NCBI GenBank assembly: GCA_023417635.1
Contig: JAEZFF010000082.1
Coordinates: forward strand, 1-27,954
DNA from: Bacillota bacterium
Lineage (GTDB): Bacteria > Bacillota > Clostridia > Oscillospirales > Acutalibacteraceae
Direction: 5' to 3'
Length of the DNA stretch: 27,954 nt
In this document: piece by piece, positions 8,658 through 14,952 of the stretch
Position numbering within the stretch: the first letter of the stretch is position 1
How the letters are laid out: every line of letters begins with the position of its first letter
Translations under genes and position numbers: made by a program
The notes under the pieces: generated by a model
Seen by the model: only the letters and a program-made list of their open reading frames with translations
What the model was told of the DNA's origin: nothing
Databases searched by the model: none

Positions 8658-10488
8658 GAGGTTTCATCTCCTTCTGCGCGGGTTCATCATCCACGCTGTT
8701 CTGAATTTGCCAAATGCGGCGGTAGATGCCGTCCTGCGCTGCAAGCTCTTCGTGCGTGCCGCGCTGCACCACACGCCCATGATCAAGCACAAGGATACAG
8801 TCGGCATGCTGTATGGTTGCTACGCGGTGTGAAATCAGGATAACGGTAGAATCCGTCATATTCGTCCGCAGCGCCGCGCGGATTTTTGCATCTGTTTCGG
8901 CATCCACAGCCGACAGGGAATCATCAAAAACCTTAATCGGTGTTTTCTCCATCAGCATACGGGCAATGGCCACGCGCTGTTTCTGACCGCCGGAAAGCGT
9001 GACCCCGCGTTCGCCAACAAGCGTTTCGTAGCCATCCGGAAAGCTTTCAACCGCCCCATCCACGGCAGCATCCCTGGCGGCAGTACGGATTTCTTCCAGC
9101 GGAACCTCGGGGTGTGCCGCGGCAATATTTTCGCGGATGGTGCGGGAAAACAGGAAAGGTTCCTGCAGCACAAGACCCACATTGCGGCGAACGTGGCTCA
9201 GTTTCATGCTGCGAATATCCACGCCGCCAATTGTAATGCTCCCTTTTCCAGGCTCTACGTCATAAAGGCGTGCAAGCAGGTAAGTCAAAGTGGACTTTCC
9301 GCTGCCCGTCCCGCCCAGAATTCCGACTGTTTTTCCGGCTGGCACTGTAAAACTTATGTCGTGCAGAAGCTCCGGCATCCCTTTGTAGCCAAAGGAAACA
9401 TGGTCGAAGACGATGTCGCCATCCAAATCCGGGGTAAGACCCTTGGGGTCTTCCTCTTCTTCTTCTGCGTTCAGTATCTCGCGCAGGCGGTCAATGGAAA
9501 CATTCATTTTGCTCATGTCGCTCAAAATGCGGCCAAGGTTTCGAATTGGCCACGCCATCATGGTGTTGTAAGAAACGAAAACCGTAAACTGCCCCAAAGT
9601 CAGGCGGCCTTCCACGGCTTCCCGCACCCCAAGTAAAGTGACCGTCATAATTTGAAGTGCTGTTGCAAAATCGCCGAGGCCCCAGTATGGGCCAAGGAGT
9701 TTTCCAAGGCGCACCCACAGGGCGGCAAAGTGATTATTTTTCTTGTCAAATTTTCCTACTTCGTAGGCTTCACGCCCGAAAGCGCGCACCACGCGGACCC
9801 CCGTCAGATTTTCCTGCACTGTGGTAGAAAGTTCCCCTTCCGCCTCATCTGCTTTGCGGAACCGGCGGGAAATCAGCCGAAAAAATATGCCGGAGTACAG
9901 CATAATTGCCGGGATAAATGCGAGTGAAACCCACGTTAAGGAACTGCTCATGGTAAACATCCAGGTTACAGCAACGGCCACCAGCACCACCGTCCGAAAC
10001 ATCTCGGTCAGTTGGTTGGAAAAAAAGTTCTGCAGGGTTTCCACATCGGATGTGCAGCGCTGGATAATGTCGCCTGTCTGGATTGAAACATGCCACTGGT
10101 AAGGCAGGTGCTGGATGTGGTCGTAAAGCCGGTTGCGCAGGCGTTCGAGCGAGCCCTCGCAGCCTTTTGAGATTGCCACACTGCACAGAAACGTAAAAAT
10201 GCCTGCCAGGATGGAAAACACAACGGCTGCGGCGGCACAGACAATAAGGTGGCTGCTGAGGAAGGGCCGGCCGCCAATAGAATTAATCCACCGAACACAA
10301 AAGGCCGGAAGGTCAAACGGAAGGCTGTTCAGCACCGAATCCATTGTTACGCGGATTGCCTGCGGCGTCAGGAAATTGAAAATTACTGAAAATACCGTTC
10401 CGGCGGCAGACGCCAAAATCCATTTCCCGGAGCCGTGCAGCGTCTGCCTTAAAAAGCCGGTTCGGCTGAGCTGTTTTTTTTGATTCAT
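8644..10488 (-). CDS. ABC exporter subunit with degenerate Walker B (BmrC/YheI-like, 614 aa)
   Basis: First subunit of the heterodimeric exporter. An N-terminal six-helix membrane domain is followed by an ATPase domain with Walker A GGTGSGKST (about residue 392), canonical signature LSGGQKQR (about 498) and Walker B FDDSLSAVD (about 520), in which the catalytic Glu is replaced by Asp. That Asp is the hallmark of the non-hydrolytic site in BmrC and TM287. The ATG at 10488 has AAGGAGGA 5-7 nt upstream. The gene is the first structural gene after an attenuator-like leader (10511-10824), and the B. subtilis bmrBCD operon has the same order: leader peptide, degenerate subunit, active subunit. The substrate is not shown by sequence; multidrug export is the inference. 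Confidence 0.93.
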   Translation of the reverse strand: MNQKKQLSRTGFLRQTLHGSGKWILASAAGTVFSVIFNFLTPQAIRVTMDSVLNSLPFDLPAFCVRWINSIGGRPFLSSHLIVCAAAAVVFSILAGIFTFLCSVAISKGCEGSLERLRNRLYDHIQHLPYQWHVSIQTGDIIQRCTSDVETLQNFFSNQLTEMFRTVVLVAVAVTWMFTMSSSLTWVSLAFIPAIMLYSGIFFRLISRRFRKADEAEGELSTTVQENLTGVRVVRAFGREAYEVGKFDKKNNHFAALWVRLGKLLGPYWGLGDFATALQIMTVTLLGVREAVEGRLTLGQFTVFVSYNTMMAWPIRNLGRILSDMSKMNVSIDRLREILNAEEEEEDPKGLTPDLDGDIVFDHVSFGYKGMPELLHDISFTVPAGKTVGILGGTGSGKSTLTYLLARLYDVEPGKGSITIGGVDIRSMKLSHVRRNVGLVLQEPFLFSRTIRENIAAAHPEVPLEEIRTAARDAAVDGAVESFPDGYETLVGERGVTLSGGQKQRVAIARMLMEKTPIKVFDDSLSAVDAETDAKIRAALRTNMTDSTVILISHRVATIQHADCILVLDHGRVVQRGTHEELAAQDGIYRRIWQIQNSVDDEPAQKEMKPLADT

Positions 10489-10510
10489 CGAATTCCTCCT
10501 TGTTCACAAA

Positions 10511-10528
10511 TCCGCCGCAAAAGGCGGA
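10511..10528 (-). promoter_or_regulatory. Small hairpin just upstream of the exporter ribosome binding site
   Basis: On the minus strand TCCGCC pairs with GGCGGA around a 6-nt loop, between the leader terminator and the AAGGAGG of the exporter gene. It may shape translation start or protect readthrough mRNA; it has no T-run and is not a terminator. Confidence 0.45.
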
Positions 10529-10533
10529 AAGCA

Positions 10534-10573
10534 GAAAAAAAGAACCGCCTGCCCGAAATGGGCAAGCGGCTCT
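10534..10573 (-). terminator. Leader terminator (attenuator) of the exporter operon
   Basis: On the minus strand a 14-bp stem (AGAGCCGCTTGCCC with GGGCAGGCGGTTCT, two G-U pairs, 5-nt loop) is followed by seven T residues and lies about 45 nt before the exporter start codon. Because promoter and leader frame lie upstream of it, it would stop transcription before the structural genes unless an alternative structure forms. The strength of the stem and the T-run make termination likely by default. Confidence 0.85.
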
Positions 10574-10605
10574 TTGCTTATTCGCATGACGAAAACGGTG
10601 TGCGG

Positions 10606-10740
10606 TCAATGACGCCGCATACTGAAAATCTTCTTCGAAAAAGCAGGGCAGAACCGCCGGAGAATCCCGGCAGAAACGGCGCACTTTACGGATGCCGCAA
10701 TGCTATTGCTGTTAATTGTATTAAATGTTGTATTTTGCAT
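10606..10740 (-). CDS. Putative leader peptide of the exporter operon (44 aa)
   Basis: A short open frame lies between the operon promoter and the leader terminator. It starts at ATG 10740, with AAAGGGGG ending 7 nt upstream, and stops with TGA at 10606-10608, about 33 nt before the terminator stem. The peptide begins MQNTTFNTINSNS and ends SKKIFSMRRH, with no recognised domain or signal. The 3' half of the frame encodes the RNA segment (10650-10657) that can pair with the 5' arm of the terminator, the layout expected if ribosome position decides between terminator and antiterminator. B. subtilis bmrB plays this role before bmrCD; I see no evident sequence similarity, only similar layout. Confidence 0.62.
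   Translation of the reverse strand: MQNTTFNTINSNSIAASVKCAVSAGILRRFCPAFSKKIFSMRRH
10650..10671 (-). promoter_or_regulatory. Antiterminator segment and competing hairpin in the exporter leader
   Basis: On the minus strand GCGGTTCT (10650-10657) repeats part of the terminator's 3' arm, so it can pair with the terminator's 5' arm AGAGCCGC (8-9 bp with G-U), preventing termination. The same segment is partly sequestered by the hairpin GCCGG-GATTCT-CCGGC (10656-10671). Together these are the three mutually exclusive pairings of a classic attenuator. Confidence 0.6.
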
Positions 10741-10794
10741 GGTTCTGCCCCCTTTCTGTTCAAATTTAGCGGTGCTGAGCACCACAGTGATTTT

Positions 10795-10824
10795 ATTATA
10801 CCACAGTCATCCGGTAGAATGCAA
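10795..10824 (-). promoter_or_regulatory. Promoter of the exporter leader and operon
   Basis: On the minus strand -35 TTGCAT (10819-10824), an 18-bp spacer and TATAAT (10795-10800) with an extended TGG before it. Transcription would start near 10788; a small hairpin (10769-10785, GGTGC-TCA-GCACC core) lies at the 5' end of the RNA. Confidence 0.78.
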
Positions 10825-10832
10825 GAAAATTT

Positions 10833-10863
10833 GATAAAAAATCCCTCCGGAAAAACCGGAGGG
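10833..10863 (-). terminator. Rho-independent terminator of RNase P RNA
   Basis: The perfect 8-bp stem CCCTCCGG / CCGGAGGG with a 5-nt loop is followed on the minus strand by ATTTTTTA. It lies immediately 3' of the RNase P RNA gene. Confidence 0.88.
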
Positions 10864-10869
10864 CATCGC

Positions 10870-11219
10870 TGATGCGACCAGGCCTGTAAGCCGAGTTCTG
10901 TCTTGGACAGCCATCTATCTTGGCCGGATGTTGCCATCACGGCTCAGTGCCACCTTCTCGGGACGCGTCGGGCAGACGCATCATGTCCCTCTGCGGTGTT
11001 GCTCCGAATAGGGTTTGCACAGCCGCATAGTCTCCCATGCGCTGGTGGGCTCTTACCCCGCCTTTCCATCCTTACCGCAAAAGCGGCGGTATTTCTCTGT
11101 TGCACTTTCCCTGGGGTCGCCCCCGGCGGCCGTTAGCCGCTATTCTGCCCTGTGGGGCTCGGACTTTCCTCGGGCGCGCACTTTCGCGCTGCGTCCGCAG
11201 CCATCCAGCCTGCTCGCAC
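10870..11219 (-). ncRNA. rnpB: RNase P RNA (ribozyme component of RNase P)
   Basis: The catalytic RNA that matures tRNA 5' ends. On the minus strand the conserved 5' core GAGGAAAGTCCG (about 11160-11171) and the 3' core ACAGAACTCGGCTTA (10887-10901) are present. The ends can pair as helix P1 (TGCGAGCAGGC near 11209-11219 with GCCTGGTCGCA near 10873-10884). The length of about 350 nt is normal for bacterial RNase P RNA; A-type architecture is expected for Clostridia but was not folded here. Ends are estimated from the promoter position (5') and from P1 and the terminator (3'), so they may be off by several bases. Confidence 0.95.
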
Positions 11220-11224
11220 TGTCC

Positions 11225-11253
11225 ATTCTAATGAAAATCCGCCGAAAAGTCAA
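11225..11253 (-). promoter_or_regulatory. Promoter of rnpB
   Basis: On the minus strand -35 TTGACT (11248-11253), a 17-bp spacer and -10 TAGAAT (11225-11230). It predicts initiation at about 11217-11219, which matches the expected 5' end of the RNA. Confidence 0.8.
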
Positions 11254-11284
11254 GGCTTGTGCGAAATGCGGGCGTAAAAGCGTG

Positions 11285-11319
11285 AAAAACCGCAGCCCTT
11301 TCAGAAGCAAAGGCTGCGG
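11285..11319 (-). terminator. Rho-independent terminator of glnN
   Basis: On the minus strand CCGCAGCC pairs with GGCTGCGG around a 14-nt loop and is followed by TTTTT, about 27 nt after the glnN stop. It separates glnN from the rnpB promoter. Confidence 0.85.
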
Positions 11320-11345
11320 CAATTTCATTTCAAGATTTTACAGGC

Positions 11346-13433
11346 TCAGACAACACTGAAAAGCAGGTCGCCGTAAGTCGGGTACGGCCAGTACTTAGAA
11401 CCGACAAGTGATTCAATCTCATCTGCGGGCTTTCTGGTCTTTTCCATCTGCTCAAAAACAGTATTGCGATAGTATTTTGCAATTTTGAGCATATCATCCG
11501 CTTTCGGCGCCTTTTCGACATCCTTTTGCAGCTTTTCAGCTTCAGCATACAGTTTGTCTGAAAAACCGGAAATCTTCTGCAGCAAAGGCTCTTCAAAACC
11601 TGCGGCTACACCGATGGATTTCTTCTGTGCTGCTGTTTCCGCAAGGTCCTTCTGGTAAGAAACTGTTGCCGGAAGAATCTGCTTTTTAATCATGTCAAGC
11701 ATGGTGAGGGCTTCAATATGAATCTGCTTGTAATAATTTTCAAGTTCAATTTCGTAACGCGCCCTTGTTTCTGTTTCAGAAAGGACACCGTGCTTCTTTA
11801 GAAGTTCAATGTTTTCTTTTTTAATGTAATACGGCATGGCATCTACGGTGCTGCGAAGGTTCAGCAGACCGCGTTTCTCTGCCTCATCCACCCATTCCGG
11901 CGCATAGTTGTTGCCATTGAAGATAATGCGCTTATGGTCGTGGATGGTATCCTTGACAATCTTGTTAAGAGCGCCTTTCAAGTCATCGGCTTTTTCAAGG
12001 ATGTCGGCAAACTGGCTCAGTTCGTCGGCTACACTGGTGTTCAGCATCATGTTCGGGCAGGCCAGCGAAGCTGTGGAACCCGCGCTGCGGAACTCGAATT
12101 TATTGCCGGTAAAGGCAAATGGAGAAGTACGGTTACGGTCTGTAGTATCCTTCGGGAAGCGCGGAAGCACGTCGCTGCCGATCTTCATAACGACCTTATC
12201 TTTTGCATTGTATGGCGTACCGGTTTCAATCGACTGCAGAATGTCGGTCAGTTCGTCGCCGAGGAACATGGAAATAATGGCTGGCGGCGCCTCATTTGCG
12301 CCTAAACGATGGTCATTGCCGGCACTTGCAACAGAGATGCGGAGAAGGTCCTGATGTTCGTCAACCGCCTTAATGATAGCCGCCAGGAAAAGCAGGAACT
12401 GTGCGTTCTGCCGCGGAGAATCGCCGGGCTCCAGCAGATTTTCGCCGGTGTCGGTAGACATACTCCAGTTGTTGTGCTTTCCGCTGCCGTTAATGCCGTC
12501 AAACGGTTTTTCATGCAGCAGGCAGGTGAGGTTGTGCTTCGTAGCAACTTTTTTCATCATTTCCATGATAAGCTGGTTATGATCCGTCGCGACATTGCTT
12601 GTCGTAAAGATTGGCGCAAGCTCGTGCTGCGATGGAGCAACTTCGTTATGTTCCGTCTTTGCAAGGATGCCAAGTTTCCAAAGCTCTTCGTTCAGGTCAT
12701 TCATGAAGGAGGCAACGCGCGGTTTGATGACACCGAAATAGTGGTCTTCCATTTCCTGGCCCTTCGGCGGTTTTGCACCAAACAGCGTACGGCCGGTGTA
12801 TACAAGGTCTTTGCGTTTTTCGTACATGGCCTTGTCAACAAGGAAGTACTCCTGCTCCGCGCCTACGGTTGTAATAACACGTTTGGCCTCGGTGTTGCCG
12901 AAAAGGCGCAGGATGCGCAGGGCCTGCTTGTTGATGGCATCCATGGAGCGGAGCAGCGGGGTTTTCTTGTCGAGTGCTTCGCCGCCGTAAGAGCAGAACG
13001 CTGTAGGGATGCAGAGCGAATGGTCCTTGATGAAAGCGTCGCTGGTCGGGTCCCATGCTGTGTAGCCGCGGGCCTCGAACGTAGCACGCAGGCCGCCGGA
13101 TGGGAAACTGGAAGCATCTGGCTCGCCTTTAATCAGCTCTTTGCCGGAAAACTCCATCAGAACTTTTCCGCCCGGCACCGGGGTGATGAAGCTGTCGTGC
13201 TTTTCAGCCGTAATACCGGTCATCGGCTGGAACCAGTGCGTAAAATGCGTTGCGCCCTTTTCCAAAGCCCACTCTTTCATGGTGTTGGCAACAACATTGG
13301 CTACCTTCGGGTCAAGTGTCTTGCCGCGCTCGCGCGTTTCTTCGAGTGCTTTGTATGTTGCTTTCGGAAGACGTTCTTTCATGACGGTGTCGTTAAATAC
13401 CAAGCTGCCAAACATTTCAGGAACCTTGCTCAT
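11346..13433 (-). CDS. glnN: Glutamine synthetase type III (695 aa)
   Basis: Makes glutamine from glutamate, ammonium and ATP in the cytoplasm. Length near 700 residues, the N-terminal part (FGSLVFNDTVMKERLPK), and the motifs NEVAPSQHELAPIF and GINGSGKHNNWSM identify the type III (GlnN) family, which is larger than GSI and typical of Bacteroidetes, cyanobacteria and Clostridia such as Ruminococcus. The ATG at 13433 has GGGAG about 10 nt upstream. The gene is transcribed alone, with a terminator downstream and a consensus promoter upstream, and its leader holds a terminator/antiterminator pair. It is divergent from a glutamate synthase operon, so the two halves of the GS-GOGAT cycle share one control region. 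No frameshift or missing motif is seen. Confidence 0.97.
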   Translation of the reverse strand: MSKVPEMFGSLVFNDTVMKERLPKATYKALEETRERGKTLDPKVANVVANTMKEWALEKGATHFTHWFQPMTGITAEKHDSFITPVPGGKVLMEFSGKELIKGEPDASSFPSGGLRATFEARGYTAWDPTSDAFIKDHSLCIPTAFCSYGGEALDKKTPLLRSMDAINKQALRILRLFGNTEAKRVITTVGAEQEYFLVDKAMYEKRKDLVYTGRTLFGAKPPKGQEMEDHYFGVIKPRVASFMNDLNEELWKLGILAKTEHNEVAPSQHELAPIFTTSNVATDHNQLIMEMMKKVATKHNLTCLLHEKPFDGINGSGKHNNWSMSTDTGENLLEPGDSPRQNAQFLLFLAAIIKAVDEHQDLLRISVASAGNDHRLGANEAPPAIISMFLGDELTDILQSIETGTPYNAKDKVVMKIGSDVLPRFPKDTTDRNRTSPFAFTGNKFEFRSAGSTASLACPNMMLNTSVADELSQFADILEKADDLKGALNKIVKDTIHDHKRIIFNGNNYAPEWVDEAEKRGLLNLRSTVDAMPYYIKKENIELLKKHGVLSETETRARYEIELENYYKQIHIEALTMLDMIKKQILPATVSYQKDLAETAAQKKSIGVAAGFEEPLLQKISGFSDKLYAEAEKLQKDVEKAPKADDMLKIAKYYRNTVFEQMEKTRKPADEIESLVGSKYWPYPTYGDLLFSVV

Positions 13434-13465
13434 CTGAAATCCACTCCCTCAATAAAATTACCCAA

Positions 13466-13511
13466 ATAAAAAAAGATGCTATAAGGCCTAGGTAACCGCC
13501 TTACAACATCT
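13466..13511 (-). terminator. Promoter-proximal terminator in the glnN leader
   Basis: On the minus strand AGATGTTGTAAGGC pairs with GCCTTATAGCATCT (14 bp, two G-U) around a 10-nt loop, followed by TTTTTTTAT. It lies between the consensus promoter and the glnN start codon, so it must be overcome for glnN expression. Confidence 0.85.
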
Positions 13512-13519
13512 TTGCTGTA
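13502..13519 (-). promoter_or_regulatory. Alternative hexaloop hairpin (candidate antiterminator) in the glnN leader
   Basis: On the minus strand TACAGC pairs with GTTGTA (6 bp, one G-U) around the 6-nt loop AAAGAT, starting about 3 nt after the predicted transcription start. Its loop and 3' arm are the 5' arm of the terminator, so the two structures exclude each other. The loop has A at position 1 and G at position 4, the pattern reported for RNA hairpins bound by ANTAR antiterminators. ANTAR sites usually have two such hairpins and I see only one, so the protein partner is a guess. Confidence 0.5.
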
Positions 13520-13528
13520 GTTGCGTTT

Positions 13529-13557
13529 ATTATAGGGCTCTTCCTTACAAATGTCAA
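13529..13557 (-). promoter_or_regulatory. Consensus sigma-A promoter of glnN
   Basis: On the minus strand -35 TTGACA (13552-13557) and -10 TATAAT (13529-13534) are both perfect, with a 17-bp spacer. Initiation is predicted near 13521. Such a strong promoter followed at once by a terminator suggests control at termination, not at initiation. Confidence 0.9.
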
Positions 13558-13678
13558 TAGAGAACGGAAAAATTGCAATAATTTAAGCGATGTACTGCAG
13601 ATTTGCCGCTAAGCAAGAGCAATTTCTATATTTTTTTCACAATATTGCATGACGTGCTATAAAATTATGCAAAAACTA

Positions 13679-13707
13679 TTGACTTTATAAGATAAACAAA
13701 CTATCAT
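13679..13707 (+). promoter_or_regulatory. Promoter of the glutamate synthase operon
   Basis: On the plus strand -35 TTGACT (13679-13684), a 17-bp spacer and -10 TATCAT (13702-13707). Initiation is expected near 13714, leaving a leader of about 140 nt. Confidence 0.65.
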
Positions 13708-13713
13708 TAAAAA

Positions 13714-13854
13714 ACGAATAAAAGCAAGTTTCTCCTGGAAAAACTTTGCTTTCAAAGACAATTTTAATGCTGTGGCCCTTTCGGCATCTGCCGCGGATGC
13801 TTTTGCAGCCCGCTTTTCGCCGAAAAACCGCAATTTTGCAGGGAGGCCTGTTCC
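13714..13854 (+). promoter_or_regulatory. Structured leader of the glutamate synthase operon
   Basis: The leader contains an 11-bp hairpin with one bulge (13721-13752; AAAGCAAGTTT with AAAC and TTGCTTT arms), whose 3' arm can alternatively form CTTTG-CTTT-CAAAG. A weaker hairpin GCATCT/GGATGC (13784-13800) is followed by TTTT and could be a terminator. The ribosome binding site GGGAGG lies 8 nt before the ATG at 13855. Regulatory function is inferred, by analogy with the glnN leader opposite. Confidence 0.4.
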
Positions 13855-14952
13855 ATGATGCAATATGAAGGACAGATACGCATTCCTTCCGGCTGCGCCA
13901 TTTCGGGTATTTTTTCGCGCAGCGGGGAGAAATTCAATGGGGAAGACATCATACGCTCAATTACGCCGATGCACGACCGTTCCAATGGTTTGGGCGGCGG
14001 CTTTGCCGCTTATGGCATTTACCCAAAGCAGAAAGACCTGTATGCGCTGCATGTTTTTTACGACAGTGAACGCGCGAAGGACGAGTGTGAGCATATTATC
14101 TCTTCCTGCTTCGACTTGAACGCCGCCGAAAAAGTACCGACACGCCGGGTGCCGGAAATTACCGACGAGCCGGCTATCTGGCGCTACTTCGGTTTGCCGT
14201 ATGAAAAGCAGCTGGAAGACACCGGCCTTGATGAGCGCGAATTTGTGGCACGCTTTGTCATGAAAATCAATACGGAAGTGCGCGGCGCTTACGTTTTCAG
14301 CAGCGGCAAAAACATGGGCGTTTTTAAGGCCGTAGGGTTTCCGGAAGACGTAGGCCGCTTTTACCGTCTTGACGAATATGAAGGCTACTGCTGGACGGCA
14401 CACGGCCGCTACCCGACCAATACGCCGGGCTGGTGGGGCGGCGCTCACCCGTTTGCACTGCTGGACTATTCCGTCGTACACAACGGCGAAATCTCATCCT
14501 ATGATGCAAACCGCCGCTTTATTGAAATGTTCGGCTACAACTGCACGCTGCTGACCGACACCGAAGTAATCACTTACATTATAGATTACCTGAACCGCAA
14601 GCGTCACCTCACTCTGAAGGAAGTAGCCGATGTTGTGGCTGCGCCGTTCTGGAGCGAGATTGCCCAAATGCCGGAAAAGGAACGGAAACACTACACTTAC
14701 CTGCGCAATGTATTTTCCAGCCTGCTGATTACAGGCCCGTTTTCCATTCTTCTTGGCTACACCGGCGGCATGATGGCGCTGAACGACCGCTGCAAACTGC
14801 GCAGCATGGTCGTCGGCGAAAAAGACCAAACCGTGTATGTGGCCAGCGAAGAATGTGCCATCCGCACCGTGCAGCCGAGCCTTGACAAGCTCTGGTCACC
14901 GCGCGGCGGCGAACCGGTTATTGTTACACTGAACAAGGGGGTTCGAGTATAA
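13855..14952 (+). CDS. Glutamate synthase, class II glutamine amidotransferase subunit (365 aa)
   Basis: Releases ammonia from glutamine for the synthase subunit encoded next. It matches the N-terminal amidotransferase domain of GltB in its stand-alone form. The catalytic nucleophile should be Cys14 (SGCAISGIFSRSG), so about 13 residues would be removed as a propeptide, a short version of the E. coli GltB propeptide. The conserved MHDRSNGLGGGFAAYGIYP block and HGRYPTNTPGWWGGAHPF, with the VHNGEISSYDAN motif, are class II amidotransferase signatures. The ATG at 13855 has GGGAGG 8 nt upstream; a second ATG follows at once. It overlaps the next gene by one base (TAATG), the first of several tight junctions in a five-gene operon. 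Confidence 0.93.
   Translation: MMQYEGQIRIPSGCAISGIFSRSGEKFNGEDIIRSITPMHDRSNGLGGGFAAYGIYPKQKDLYALHVFYDSERAKDECEHIISSCFDLNAAEKVPTRRVPEITDEPAIWRYFGLPYEKQLEDTGLDEREFVARFVMKINTEVRGAYVFSSGKNMGVFKAVGFPEDVGRFYRLDEYEGYCWTAHGRYPTNTPGWWGGAHPFALLDYSVVHNGEISSYDANRRFIEMFGYNCTLLTDTEVITYIIDYLNRKRHLTLKEVADVVAAPFWSEIAQMPEKERKHYTYLRNVFSSLLITGPFSILLGYTGGMMALNDRCKLRSMVVGEKDQTVYVASEECAIRTVQPSLDKLWSPRGGEPVIVTLNKGVRV

Noticed and set aside
12309..13469. 386-codon open frame opposite glnN
   Set aside because: Antisense shadow of the certain glnN gene; no recognisable domain and no initiation signals.
13466..13557. Firm assignment of the glnN leader as an ANTAR target
   Set aside because: Only one A1/G4 hexaloop hairpin is present after the predicted start; ANTAR targets normally have two. 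Kept only as a possibility.
13629..13665. TTGCAT with TATAAA as an alternative glutamate synthase promoter
   Set aside because: The spacing between the elements is far too short; the TTGACT-17-TATCAT pair downstream fits better.
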